Origin: JBOHSA01 sp050732995
GTDB lineage: Bacteria > Gemmatimonadota > Gemmatimonadetes > Gemmatimonadales > GWC2-71-9
NCBI GenBank assembly: GCA_050732995.1
Contig: JBOHSA010000084.1
Location: 1 to 40,276 of the forward strand
DNA: 40,276 bases
Reading direction: 5' to 3'
Shown here one piece after another: positions 23,731 to 32,689 of the stretch; position 1 is the first letter of the stretch; each line of letters begins with the position of its first letter. The notes beneath the pieces are model-generated. The model had not been told where the DNA came from and did no database searches. It saw nothing but the letters and a program-made list of their open reading frames with translations. A program made the translations under genes and the position numbers.

Positions 23731-25758
23731 CTAGTTCGTCAGCGCCAGCGTCTTGACGTCCACCGTCAGCTTGTTCAAGCGATCTCGAATGGCGGGCGTC
23801 ATGGTCTCCTGGTACCGGCCCCCCAAGTGCGTGGCCAGGAACTGCTCGATCTTGGCGTAGGTCGCGAGGTTGTTGAGCTCACCGGCGAAGCCGTGGCCCT
23901 CGTCCGGGGCGACCAGATACTCCACTGTCCGGCCGAGATCCCGCAGGGCCACGACGATCTGATCCGACTCGGCCTTGTTCACGCGGGGATCGTTCGCCCC
24001 CTGAATCACGAGCAGCGGGGCCGTGATCGCCGTCGCGGAATACAGGGGAGACTGCGCGCGGAGCCGTGCCAGGTCCTCGGCGTTGGCGACGTCGCCGACC
24101 CGCACGGCGAAGATCTTCTTGATCGGCTCCCAGTAGGGCGGGATGGAGTTGAGCAGCGTGATGATGCTCGACGGCCCGACAATCGACACGCCGGCGGCGT
24201 AGACGTCGGGCGTGAACGCCACGCCCGCAAGCGTGGCGTAGCCGCCGTACGACCCGCCCATGATCGCGATGCGCTTCGGGTCGGCAATGCCTTGAGCGAC
24301 CAGCCACCGGGCACCGTCCGTGATGTCGTGCTGCATCGTGCCCGTGCCCCACTGCTTGTTCCCGAGGTTCAGGAACCGCTTCCCGAACCCGGCCGAGCCG
24401 CGGAAATTCGGCTGGAGCACGGCATAGCCGCGGTTGGCGAGGAACTGCGCGATGGGATCATACCCCCACCCGTTCCGCCCCCAGGGACCGCCGTGCGGTA
24501 CCACAACCGCCGCCAAGTTGCGCGCCGGGGCGCCCTTCGGGAGGGTCAGGTACGCCGGGACTTCGAGGCCGTCCCGCGCCTTGAACCGCACGGGTCGCAT
24601 CGGTGCCATGTGCGCGACCGGGATGTTGGGATAGGGCCGGTACAGCATTTCCACCTTGCCCGTCTCGCGATCGTACAAGTAATTCGGCCCGTTGTCGGTG
24701 TCGAGGACGGTCTTCACGATCCAGATGCGATCGTCGTTCGACGGCGTGCGGAAGAACAGGTCGCCTCCGGGCAGGGCGGCGCGGATCCGGGCGACGTCCC
24801 GTGCGAATAGAGCATCGCGCGGGTAAATCCGCACCCGGTCGCCGGTATAGGCGGTGCCGATCAGCTCGTCCGTCTGCTCCGAAAAAATGGCCTGGCCGAA
24901 GTCCACCTGACCTTCGGGGTCGCCCTCGACGCGCTCGACCGCACCCGTCGCGACCGTCAGGAGCACCAACTCCGCGCGATCGCGCTCGCCCTTGTCGGTG
25001 ATCATGTAGACCCGCCGCCCGTCCTTGTGAAACCGGAAGGGGGCGCAGGTTTCCTCGTGATTGCAGTCGAACAACGGGGTGAGGGAGTCGCCGTCCACCC
25101 GCAGGACCTCGGTCCCACCGTCCGGCCGGACGCGAGTGCCCAGCCGCAGGTTTCCTTCCAGGTCGGGCACCCAGCCGGACACGTTGCGATCGTTCTTGAA
25201 GACCAGGTGGCGCTCGGCGGTTCGGAGATCCACCCGATACACGTCGTGCAAGCGGGGATCACGGTCGTTCAGGCCGACGAGGATGTGGTTCGGGGTCTTC
25301 CGCGGGACGGCGTAGATCCGGGCCTGCACTTTGGCGTAGGGCGTCAGATCGCGCGCCGCGGGGACTTTCGACCCGGTGGCCACCGGTGCCGTCGGATCGA
25401 CGACGTAGACCCGGAAGTTCTCGTCGCCGGCTCGGTCCTGGGCAAAGAGGACGTAGCGACTGTCCACGCTCCAGAAGAAGTTCCCGATCGGGCGATTGGG
25501 ATCCGCGGTCACGGGGCGGGCGGCGCTGAACGGCTCGCGGAGGCCTTTGACCCACACGTTCACAACGCCGTCCAGCTGCTTGGCGAACGCGATGAAGCGC
25601 CCGTTGGGGGACAACGTGGCGAACGCGATCTCCGCGTCGCCGAAGAACACCGCGCGATCGACGAGGGGCGGCAGGCGGTCCAGGTAGCTCGCCTGGGCGA
25701 CAGCGGATCCCGTGGCGACACCGATCAGGGCAAGAGCGATGGCGAGCGGGCGCTTCAT
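23731..25758 (-). CDS. Secreted S9-family prolyl-oligopeptidase-like peptidase
   Basis: The product has 675 residues from an ATG with GGGAG upstream. The signal peptide ends at AVAQ near residue 22. Residues about 40-380 form a seven-bladed propeller of WD-like strands (ATLSPNGRFIAF, FFWSVDSRYVLFAQD). The C-terminal alpha/beta hydrolase has VVVPHGGPWGRNGWGY, the nucleophile motif GGSYGG (Ser503), the acid in QGANDPRV (Asp590) and the base in DEGHGF (His622). S9C acylaminoacyl- or dipeptidyl-peptidases of this type digest peptides in the periplasm. It pairs with the D,D-dipeptidase gene downstream, suggesting a periplasmic peptide and wall-peptide salvage unit. Confidence 0.93.
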   Translation of the reverse strand: MKRPLAIALALIGVATGSAVAQASYLDRLPPLVDRAVFFGDAEIAFATLSPNGRFIAFAKQLDGVVNVWVKGLREPFSAARPVTADPNRPIGNFFWSVDSRYVLFAQDRAGDENFRVYVVDPTAPVATGSKVPAARDLTPYAKVQARIYAVPRKTPNHILVGLNDRDPRLHDVYRVDLRTAERHLVFKNDRNVSGWVPDLEGNLRLGTRVRPDGGTEVLRVDGDSLTPLFDCNHEETCAPFRFHKDGRRVYMITDKGERDRAELVLLTVATGAVERVEGDPEGQVDFGQAIFSEQTDELIGTAYTGDRVRIYPRDALFARDVARIRAALPGGDLFFRTPSNDDRIWIVKTVLDTDNGPNYLYDRETGKVEMLYRPYPNIPVAHMAPMRPVRFKARDGLEVPAYLTLPKGAPARNLAAVVVPHGGPWGRNGWGYDPIAQFLANRGYAVLQPNFRGSAGFGKRFLNLGNKQWGTGTMQHDITDGARWLVAQGIADPKRIAIMGGSYGGYATLAGVAFTPDVYAAGVSIVGPSSIITLLNSIPPYWEPIKKIFAVRVGDVANAEDLARLRAQSPLYSATAITAPLLVIQGANDPRVNKAESDQIVVALRDLGRTVEYLVAPDEGHGFAGELNNLATYAKIEQFLATHLGGRYQETMTPAIRDRLNKLTVDVKTLALTN

Positions 25759-25782
25759 CCAATCTCCCCGAAGCAGATGCCT

Positions 25783-26129
25783 TCAGCCTACCCCAACTCG
25801 GGCGCCGCGCAAGGTGGCGCGGTAGCGCACTTCCGGCACCTCCGTTCCCGGGTAGTGCTTGCGCCCGCCGTCGGCGTGGAAGCCGAGCCGCTCGTAGAAC
25901 CCACGGGCGGCCGCGTTCTCCTCGAGCAGCCAGAGCGTGACCTCGCGGCGCCCCCGGCGCCACGCCGCGTCGGCGATCAGCGCCCGCCAGCGCTCGGTGC
26001 GCACGGCGAGGGTCATGCGCTCGATGACGTCATGGGCATGATCCCCCGATACGCGACCCGCCAGGATTCCACGTGGACCCACGCGACGCTCGGCGCGTCG
26101 GCGAGGCTCGCCGGCCGGATCAAGGTCAC
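25783..26129 (-). pseudogene. GNAT acetyltransferase remnant (frameshift plus lost core)
   Basis: From a GTG at 26129 the reverse strand reads TLIRPASLADAPSVAWVHVE then SWRVAYRGIMP, a standard GNAT N-terminus. A stop follows soon in that frame. The next frame continues HDVIERMTLAVRTERWRALI, then REVTLWLLEENAAARGFYER and LGFHADGGRKHYPGTEVPEV to a stop at 25783. Adding one C to the CCC run at the switch gives GIMPHDVIERM in one frame. The acetyl-CoA-binding core with its RxxGxG/A loop, usually about 70 residues between the two blocks, is missing. The gene therefore cannot make an active enzyme even if the one-base shift is a sequencing error. Confidence 0.8.
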
Positions 26130-26164
26130 TCTTCGTGTGGAGTCGGCGCTCGCCCGGGCCGAAA

Positions 26165-26674
26165 CTAGGCGGGCGGGCGCCGGGCCGTCCGCAGTTCGCC
26201 GATCGGCACCGCGCCCACCGTCGTCCCCTGGCCCGTGACCAGCCGCCGATGGTAGTCCACCTGACCCAGGTGGTAGGTGAGATGGGCGACGAGATGCAGC
26301 AGGAAGTCCCCCGTGCGCACCGTGATGCCCCCGACGGTTTCGGGATAGTCCCGGGCGAGGGCGGCGTCGTCGAGCGTCGCGAGGCCGCAGTCCACGGTCG
26401 CGATCGCGGCGTCAACTTGGGCGAGCAGCTCGCGGCGCGGGAGGTCGCGCCGCTGGAACTCCGCGTCCCGATCCCGGCGGTAGCCGGTGCGGCCCAGCAC
26501 GGCGCCCACGAAGTACTGCAGATTCCCCGCGAGATGCAGGGCCAGGGTCCCCCCCGGGTTCCCGATCCCCGGCGCCACGCGCCACAGGTCGCGCTCGCCC
26601 GGATAGGCCTCGATTTCGCGCTTGAGGGCCTTGAGGTCCCGGGTCAGGACGCCGGCGAACCACGAGCCGTTCAT
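26165..26674 (-). CDS. DinB-family protein (DUF1572-like)
   Basis: The product has 169 residues. Helical DinB signatures are visible: a TLALHLAGNLQYFVGAVLG helix, RRELLAQVDAAIATVD, and FLLHLVAHLTYHLGQVDYHR, whose His residues with the early LHLAGN His give the three-His metal site. Function is unknown; relatives are thiol transferases or maleylpyruvate-isomerase-like enzymes. It is separated by 52 bases from the Fpg/Nei gene upstream on the same strand and by 35 bases from the broken GNAT gene downstream. Confidence 0.83.
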   Translation of the reverse strand: MNGSWFAGVLTRDLKALKREIEAYPGERDLWRVAPGIGNPGGTLALHLAGNLQYFVGAVLGRTGYRRDRDAEFQRRDLPRRELLAQVDAAIATVDCGLATLDDAALARDYPETVGGITVRTGDFLLHLVAHLTYHLGQVDYHRRLVTGQGTTVGAVPIGELRTARRPPA

Positions 26675-26726
26675 GGCATCCGCTCCTCTCGTCGCTCCAC
26701 TAACGTTGGCTCCTTTTCCCCGCCCT

Positions 26727-27626
26727 TCACAATGGCATCCGCGCTTCCCAGTCGTCCAGGGACCGCGGCCAGTCCTGCTTGAGCAGCCGCGACAGGGCCC
26801 GATCCGCCAGCACCCGCCCTCCGGTCTGGCACATGGCGCAATAGTTCACTTCGTTTTCCGCGTAGCGGATCCGCTGCACCGGCGCGTGGCAGACGGGGCA
26901 AGGCCGGCGGTAGCGGCCGTGCACCGCCATCCCCTCGCGGAAGGCCGTGACCTTCTCCGGGAACCCGGTTCCGGTCGCCGCGCGGAGCCGCTCGATCCAG
27001 GCGCGCAGGGTGCTCCGGGTCGCGTGGTACAGCCGCGTGATGTCTTCCTCGGTCAGCCGCGACGTCAGCTGGAGGGGTGAGAGCCCGGCGGCGTGGAGGA
27101 TCTCGTCCGAATACGCGTTGCCGATGCCGCTGAACAGGCGCGGGTCGGTCAGGGCCCGTTTCACCGTGTGCGACTCCCGGAGCAACGCGGCCCCGAAGGC
27201 CGGCAGGTCGGCGTCGAGGACCTCCAGGCCACCTGGGTCGTGCGCCGCGAGCGCCGCGGCTCCGCGGACCAGGTGGATTGCAGCCCGATGCTTCCTGCTC
27301 GCCTCCGTGAACAGCACGGTGCCGCCCGGGAAATCGAACGCGGCCAGGCCGACCCGCCCGGGGACGGCGGCGCCGCGCGGGCGCCAGCGCAACCGGCCCG
27401 CGATCATCAGGTGCAAGACGACGGCGCAGTCGCCGTCGAGCCGCCAGACGATCCGCTTGCCCAGCCGCCCGAGTGCCCGGACCGTGCGCCCCTCGACCGC
27501 GCTCACGGGTGGATCGACGGACCGCAGCGCGAAGGGCTGCGCGATGCGCACGCGTTCGAGCGGCACGCCGACGATGCGCGGGGCCAGCGCGTCGAGGTAA
27601 GCGACGATGTCGGGCAGCTCGGGCAT
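26727..27626 (-). CDS. Fpg/Nei-family DNA glycosylase/AP lyase
   Basis: The product has 299 residues. It starts MPELPDI, giving the catalytic Pro and Glu after Met removal. The core has an LHLMIAGRLRW strand region and the helix-two-turn-helix part FSGIGNAYSDEILHAAGLSPLQ. A complete zinc finger closes it (CPVCHAPVQRIRY then NYCAMCQTGGR, four Cys). The family excises oxidised bases such as 8-oxoguanine or ring-opened purines and nicks the strand. Which substrate group applies cannot be settled here; the sequence is nearer the diverse Nei-like actinobacterial and environmental group than E. coli Fpg. It follows rsgA by 6 bases. Confidence 0.9.
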   Translation of the reverse strand: MPELPDIVAYLDALAPRIVGVPLERVRIAQPFALRSVDPPVSAVEGRTVRALGRLGKRIVWRLDGDCAVVLHLMIAGRLRWRPRGAAVPGRVGLAAFDFPGGTVLFTEASRKHRAAIHLVRGAAALAAHDPGGLEVLDADLPAFGAALLRESHTVKRALTDPRLFSGIGNAYSDEILHAAGLSPLQLTSRLTEEDITRLYHATRSTLRAWIERLRAATGTGFPEKVTAFREGMAVHGRYRRPCPVCHAPVQRIRYAENEVNYCAMCQTGGRVLADRALSRLLKQDWPRSLDDWEARMPL

Positions 27627-27632
27627 GCCGCG

Positions 27633-28712
27633 CTAGCGGTGTTTCCCTTTGAGCCGGGCGTTCAGCGCCTTGTTGGCCACGCGCGCGTCGCGCTTGCGCG
27701 CCGCGGCGGCGCGGGGGTCGGCTCGCGCTTCGAGGTGGCGCAGCTCCGCCTGGAGCTTGCGGTAGCTCGCGAGGCGATCGGCGGGCAGGGTGCCCGCCGC
27801 GACCGCCGCCGCCACCGCGCAGCCGGGCTCGCCGTCGTGGCCGCAGTCGCGGAACCGGCACCCCGGGGCGAGCGCGCGGATCTCGCGAAACGCCTCCGCG
27901 AGTCCGGCGTCCACCTCCCACAACTGCAGCTCTCGCATGCCGGGCGTGTCGAGCAGCAGCCCACCCGCTGGGGGCGGCAGGGGGATCAGCTCCCGGCGCG
28001 CCGTGGTGTGGCGGCCTGTGCCGTCCGCGCGCAGCTCGGCGACGGCCTGGCGGGCCGTCCCCAGCAGGGCGTTGACGAGCGTCGATTTCCCGACGCCCGA
28101 CGAGCCGAGCAGCGCCACGGTGCGCCCGCCCGCGAGGTGGCCGCGCAGGTCGGCGAGCCCGGCCCCCGTCACCGCCGACACGCGGTGGGTCGGGACCCCG
28201 AGCGACACGGCCGCGATGGCCGCGTCGGTGTCGGCGGGATGTTGCTCGAGGTCGGCTTTCGAGAGCACGAGCACCGGCTGGGCGCCGCTCTCCCAGGCGA
28301 GCGCGAGGTAGCGCTCGAGCCGTCGCGCGTTGACGTCGCCGTCCACGGCGGTGACGACGAATACCGTATCCACGTTCGCGGCCACCACCTGCTCGTCAGT
28401 CCCCCGGCCCGCAGCCTTCCGCACGAACGCGCCGGTGCGGGGCAGCACGGCATGGATCGTCGCGCGGCCGGCGGTACCGCGGGCGGCCGCCGGGTCCCGA
28501 ACCGCGACCCAGTCCCCGACGGCCGGGAGGTCGCTCTTCCGCGCCGCGTCCCGGCGCAGCCTCCCCGTCAGGGTCGCCTGGATCTCACCCCGCGCCGTGT
28601 AGAGGACGTACAGGCTCTTGTGCTCGACCGCCACGCGCGCCGGCTCGAGCCCGGCGGCTCGGTGCGGCGCGAAGGCTTGTTCGAGCCGCGCGGTCCAGCC
28701 GAGCTCCTTCAC
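27633..28712 (-). CDS. rsgA: Ribosome small-subunit-dependent GTPase A
   Basis: The product has 359 residues. It has an N-terminal OB fold, then a circularly permuted GTPase: LSKADLEQ (G4), SAVTGAGL (G5), LGSSGVGKSTLVNAL (G1), GRHTTARRE (G2) and LLDTPGMRELQL (G3). The zinc domain has CRFRDCGHDGEPGC. RsgA checks late maturation of the 30S decoding centre. The C-terminal helix is long and basic (RKRDARVANKALNARLKGKHR region). Its start overlaps the stop of the upstream DinB gene by 4 bases. Confidence 0.95.
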   Translation of the reverse strand: MKELGWTARLEQAFAPHRAAGLEPARVAVEHKSLYVLYTARGEIQATLTGRLRRDAARKSDLPAVGDWVAVRDPAAARGTAGRATIHAVLPRTGAFVRKAAGRGTDEQVVAANVDTVFVVTAVDGDVNARRLERYLALAWESGAQPVLVLSKADLEQHPADTDAAIAAVSLGVPTHRVSAVTGAGLADLRGHLAGGRTVALLGSSGVGKSTLVNALLGTARQAVAELRADGTGRHTTARRELIPLPPPAGGLLLDTPGMRELQLWEVDAGLAEAFREIRALAPGCRFRDCGHDGEPGCAVAAAVAAGTLPADRLASYRKLQAELRHLEARADPRAAAARKRDARVANKALNARLKGKHR

Positions 28713-29272
28713 CGACCCTCACGCCCCCCGATGCCGTAGCGCTCGCGCAGGATCTGGCCGTGGTGGCGCTCATGGCCGGGAATGATGTAGGCGAGCGCGC
28801 GCACGCTAACGGTTTTCCCGTTCGCCGTTCCCCGGCGCCGCCAGGCGTCGGCGTCGAAGCTCCGAAACAGGGCGAGCGAGGCCTCGCGCACGGCACCGAG
28901 CTCGCGGACCAGATCGCCGAGGGGACGTGCGTCGAACCGGCCGGCGGGCACGTACACGTTCTCGTCGAACCCGGCGAGGGGGGTCTCATCGCCGCGCGCG
29001 ATACGCAAGGCACGGTACGCCATGACCCGCTCCACGTCGCCCAGGTGGCCCACGATCTCTTTCACGCTCCACTTGCCGGGGGCGTAGCGGTGCGACGCCC
29101 CCCGGTCGGACAGTCCGTCCAACAGCGCCGAGGTCTCGCCGCGGGCCGCCACCATCGCGGCGAGCGGATCGCCTTCGGTGACGCGCTCGACGTATCCGGC
29201 ATAGAACGGCGCGAACTCGTCGGGACTGGGGCGGCCGATCGGGGGGGAGGGGGGGGAGGGCGACGCGGGCAT
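28709..29272 (-). CDS. DinB-family protein
   Basis: The product has 187 residues with a Pro-rich start. The helices carry APGKWSVKEIVGHLGDVERV (first metal His in the usual WSxxEIxxH motif) and YIIPGHERHHGQIL (closing His residues). This is the DinB_2 layout. Function is unknown. The GTGA overlap with rsgA ties their translation. Its 5' end faces the MTHFR-like gene on the plus strand, leaving about 85 bases in which I see only G/C runs. Confidence 0.85.
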   Translation of the reverse strand: MPASPSPPSPPIGRPSPDEFAPFYAGYVERVTEGDPLAAMVAARGETSALLDGLSDRGASHRYAPGKWSVKEIVGHLGDVERVMAYRALRIARGDETPLAGFDENVYVPAGRFDARPLGDLVRELGAVREASLALFRSFDADAWRRRGTANGKTVSVRALAYIIPGHERHHGQILRERYGIGGREGR

Positions 29273-29356
29273 GGTCCCGAACCTAGTCCTATGGCGAACG
29301 AGCCGCCACCGCGCGGCGGAGCACCGCTTCCGCCGGATGATAGCTTTGCAGGACCG

Positions 29357-30265
29357 ATGTCCGTCCCCACCGGTGCCTCTCCGCCCCCCCCCCCTCCCCC
29401 GCCCTCCCGTCGCGCGTCACTCCTGGAGCGCCTGGGCGACCGTCGTCCGCTCGTGGCGGTCGAGCTGCGCCCCCCGCGCACGGGCCTGTCCCGCGCCGAG
29501 AGCATGGACACCTGGATCGACATGTACCATTCGATCCGTGGGCTCGCGAGCCGGGACACGGTGATCTTCCTGACCGATAACGCCGTCGGGCAGTCGGAGG
29601 AGGAGAACCTGCAGCATCTCACGGCGAACCTGGCGGGGGATGTGGACCCGGCGCGGCTCGTGCCGTTCCTCACGTCCAAGCATGCGCTCGAGTACTGCCT
29701 GATGTACAGCGCGCGGGCGGCATCGCACGGGTTCGAGGCGCTGACGGTGCTCGGTGGCGACCGGCACGCGGGCCCGCCCCGCTGCGTGGAGCACGCGTAC
29801 CTGCTCCGGCAGCTGATCCGCGAACGCGTCCCGGCGCTGCGCCTGGGCGGCTGGGCGAACCCGCACCGGGACGCCGCCGACCAGGTGGAGCTCATCTTGC
29901 GGAGAGAGTTCGCCGCCGAGTTCTATCTCACCCAGGTCGTGTCGCATCACAGCATCCGGGCGGTGGAGCGGTTTCTGGCGGAGGGGCGGAGGCGGGGGGG
30001 GGGCGTCACGCTCCCTGCGGTTTTCGGCGTGTTTCTCTACCGCAGCGCGAATCCGCGCACGCTGGCGGCGCTGCAGCCGTTCTTTCCCGTCCCGGCGGCC
30101 GAGGTCACGCGCGAGTTCGAAGCGGGCCTGTCGCCCGAGGAGATCGCCGCGCGCACGATCACCGCGCTGCGCGACGCGGGGGCGGACAAGGTGTACGTGT
30201 CGAACCTGGGGTTCCGGCGTCCGGCGGAGCGGTATCGCAGGCTGCTGGAGGCGCTGGGCTCCTAG
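29357..30265 (+). CDS. Stand-alone methylenetetrahydrofolate reductase-like protein
   Basis: The product has 302 residues from an ATG at 29357 with AGGA upstream; an in-frame ATG at 29291 would add 22 poorly conserved residues. After a Pro-rich start the TIM barrel opens with LVAVELRPPRTGL, the position of the catalytic Glu of MetF. It continues with FEALTVLGGDRHAG (FAD contact), RLGGWANPHRD, and FAAEFYLTQVVSHH, the equivalent of the GAxxxITQ strand. MetF reduces 5,10-methylene-THF to 5-methyl-THF with FAD and NAD(P)H. Divergence from MetF is clear, so a related C1 or non-reductase role is possible. A second MTHFR domain is encoded at 30806-32644. A 10-base G-run near 29995 is a place for length error. 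Confidence 0.8.
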   Translation: MSVPTGASPPPPPPPPSRRASLLERLGDRRPLVAVELRPPRTGLSRAESMDTWIDMYHSIRGLASRDTVIFLTDNAVGQSEEENLQHLTANLAGDVDPARLVPFLTSKHALEYCLMYSARAASHGFEALTVLGGDRHAGPPRCVEHAYLLRQLIRERVPALRLGGWANPHRDAADQVELILRREFAAEFYLTQVVSHHSIRAVERFLAEGRRRGGGVTLPAVFGVFLYRSANPRTLAALQPFFPVPAAEVTREFEAGLSPEEIAARTITALRDAGADKVYVSNLGFRRPAERYRRLLEALGS

Positions 30266-30473
30266 CCGCCCTGCTGGATCATCCCCGGGAGCTCGAGCCG
30301 CCCCCCCCCCCCTCGCCCGGAGGGTGCTCCGGTCGTTGCGGACCGACGGCCTGCTGCGGCCGGGCCCGTGGGGCCGTTGAGTCAGGGCGGCCGCGGGCCT
30401 CGCGGCGGGCGTCACCCTGTTCGTTTCCGGTGTGGCCGTTGGGCGGAGCGGCCCGGTGCTGCCCACGGCCCCC

Positions 30474-30799
30474 GTGCCGCGGTTCGTGCTGCTGCTGTAT
30501 GAGGATGCGGGCTTCCGCGCGGGCCCGGGCTCGTGGCCGAGTACACCGCGTGCGCGCGCGACATCGCGCGCGCCGGGCGCGCGATCTCGGGCGAGAAGCT
30601 CGCGCCGGACGCGCGGCTGCTGGTCCGGGACGCCGACGTGCGCGTCGAGCTGCGGGACGTCGCCACCAAGGAGGGGACGCTCGCCGGGTATTTCGTGGTG
30701 CAGGCGGGGAGCTACGCCGAGGCCGTCGCCATCGCGCGGACACACCCGCACCTGCGTTACGGCGGCCGGACCGTGGTGCGGGAGATCGAGCCTACGTGA
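30474..30799 (+). pseudogene. YCII-domain protein gene with one-base frameshift
   Basis: From a GTG at 30474 the plus strand reads PRFVLLLYEDAGFRAG, the start of a YCII/DGPF-type protein. After a GGG run near 30525 the match moves to the next frame: LVAEYTACARDIARAG, AISGEKLAPDARLLVRDADV, YFVVQAGSYAEAVAIARTHP and a stop at 30799. Adding one G to that run joins the parts into about 108 residues, near the family norm. YCII proteins are small dehydratase- or muconolactone-isomerase-like ferredoxin folds, often linked to ECF sigma factors; no sigma gene is here. The stop lies 6 bases from the convergent metH/metF-type gene. The 200 bases before it (30266-30473) show no other gene, only C/G runs. 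Confidence 0.75.
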
Positions 30800-30805
30800 T
30801 CGCGG

Positions 30806-32644
30806 TCATTTGAGCACCTCGAGCGCCACCTCCACCTGCCCGAGCGGGGCCGTCACCTGCACGCCCTGCACAGCGCCGCGCACCGCATCGAGCATCTCGC
30901 GCGCGATCGCCACGCCTTCCGCCCGCGCCGCGTCGTCCCCCTGCTCCTGCGCCCGCCGCATCCGCTGCAGCACCGCCTCCGGTACGGAGAGCCCGGGCAC
31001 CTCGTTGGCAAGAAACTCGGCGTTGCGCTGCGAGATCAGCGGCCAAATCCCCGCGATGATCGGGATCCGGTGCCGCCCGATGCGCGTGAGCAGCGCTTCC
31101 AGCTGGGCGGGGTCGAACACCGGTTGCGTCACGGCAAACTCGGCCCCCGCCTCCACTTTCCAGGCGAAGCGCGACAGCTCGCGCTCGGGGTCGAGGGCCG
31201 CCTGGTTCAACGCCACGCCGATCACGTAGCGCGTCGGCGCCCCGAGCGGGTTGCCCCCCGGGTCGAGCCCCCGATTCAGCCGGTGCACCACGTTGGTGAG
31301 GCCGATCGAGTCGATGTCGAACACCGCGGTGGCGTCGGGATAGGGCCCGGTGCGCGGCGGGTCGCCGGTGATGATCAGCACGTTGCGCAATCCCGCCGCG
31401 GCCGCGCCCAGCAGGTCGCTGATCATGCCGAGCATGTTCCGGTCGCGGCAGGTGTAGTGGATCACCGTCTCGAGGCCCACTTCCCGCTCGATGATGATCG
31501 CGGCGGGGATCGCCCCCATCCGGCTCTGCGCGCGCGGGCCGTCGAGGATGTTCACCGCGTCCACGCGGCCGTCCTTGAGGGCCCGCGCCTGCGCCACGAG
31601 CTCCGCCGCGACCGGGCCGCGCGGCGGCAGGAGCTCGACGCTGGTGACGAACTCCCCCGCGGCCAGCTTCCGCCCCCAGCCCGACCGTTCGGAGAGGGGC
31701 ACGGGTTCGGACCCGGTGGGCCCGGCCGCCACGGCGCGCGCGGCCACCGTGGCGCCGGCCTGTTTCGGCCGCAGGGGCGCCACGAGGTCGACGATCTGTT
31801 TGATGTGCTCGGGCGTGGTGCCGCAACAGCCGCCCACGAACCGCGCGCCCACGGCGATCATGCGACGCGCGTAGTTCGCCATGTACTCGGGGCTCGAGAG
31901 GTAGATGCGACGGTCGCCCACGACGCGCGGCAGCCCCGCGTTCGGCTGCGCCACGATCGGCCGGCCGGTGGCCCGCGCCATGCGCTCGATCGCCTCGAGC
32001 ATGATCGCGGGACCGACGGAGCAGTTGAGCCCGATCACGTCGGCGCCTGCCTCGTCGAGCGTCTTCGCGATCGTTTCCACTTCGGTGCCGTACAGCGTGC
32101 GCCCGTCGTCGCCGATCGTCATCTGGGTGATGACGGGGAGGTCGCACCGGCTCCGCACCGCGCGGTAGGCGGCGAGGATCTCCTCCAGGTCGCTGAACGT
32201 CTCGAGCACGAACCCGTCGACGCCGCCGTCGAGCAGGCCCTCGACCTGCCGCCGGAAGTACGCTTCGGCCTCGTCCCGGCCGGTGGGGCCGTAGGGTTCG
32301 ATGCGGACGCCGAGCGGGCCGATCGCGCCGGCCACGCCGACCGCCTCCCTGGCGGCGCGCCGCGCGAGGCGGGCCGCCGCCCGGTTGATCGCCTCCGTCT
32401 GCTCGGCCAGGCCGTAGCCGCCGAGCTTCATCGGGTTGGCGCCGAAGGTGTTGGTCTCCAGGATTTCAGCGCCCGCGCGCACGTACGCCTCGTGCACCTC
32501 CGCGACCAGCTGCGGCCGCGTGAGGCACAGCTCGTCGTAGCACACGTTGAGGAAGAAGCCCTTGGCGTAGAGCATGGTCCCCATGGCGCCGTCGAGCACG
32601 TGCACCCGGCCGTCGTCAATGAGCGATCGCAAGGTTCCGGACAT
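30806..32644 (-). CDS. Bifunctional homocysteine S-methyltransferase / 5,10-methylene-THF reductase
   Basis: The product has 612 residues from an ATG at 32644 (a GTG six codons earlier is possible). The first half is the homocysteine methyltransferase barrel: VLDGAMGTMLY, ILETNTFGANPMKL, VIGLNCSVGP and GGCCGTTPEHI, with the three zinc-binding Cys residues. From about residue 320 comes a MetF barrel: EFVTSVELLPPRGP, VIHYTCRDRN, LIITGDPPRTG, FAVTQPVFDP and PIIAGIWPLIS. This is the YitJ-type fusion that makes methyl-THF and can methylate homocysteine, the last step of methionine synthesis. A SAM-II riboswitch lies 77-128 bases upstream, so feedback by SAM is expected. Confidence 0.93.
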   Translation of the reverse strand: MSGTLRSLIDDGRVHVLDGAMGTMLYAKGFFLNVCYDELCLTRPQLVAEVHEAYVRAGAEILETNTFGANPMKLGGYGLAEQTEAINRAAARLARRAAREAVGVAGAIGPLGVRIEPYGPTGRDEAEAYFRRQVEGLLDGGVDGFVLETFSDLEEILAAYRAVRSRCDLPVITQMTIGDDGRTLYGTEVETIAKTLDEAGADVIGLNCSVGPAIMLEAIERMARATGRPIVAQPNAGLPRVVGDRRIYLSSPEYMANYARRMIAVGARFVGGCCGTTPEHIKQIVDLVAPLRPKQAGATVAARAVAAGPTGSEPVPLSERSGWGRKLAAGEFVTSVELLPPRGPVAAELVAQARALKDGRVDAVNILDGPRAQSRMGAIPAAIIIEREVGLETVIHYTCRDRNMLGMISDLLGAAAAGLRNVLIITGDPPRTGPYPDATAVFDIDSIGLTNVVHRLNRGLDPGGNPLGAPTRYVIGVALNQAALDPERELSRFAWKVEAGAEFAVTQPVFDPAQLEALLTRIGRHRIPIIAGIWPLISQRNAEFLANEVPGLSVPEAVLQRMRRAQEQGDDAARAEGVAIAREMLDAVRGAVQGVQVTAPLGQVEVALEVLK

Positions 32645-32689
32645 CAGACGCGGGCTCCCCACTTGTGGCTCGGCCCTCAGAGCGAAACA

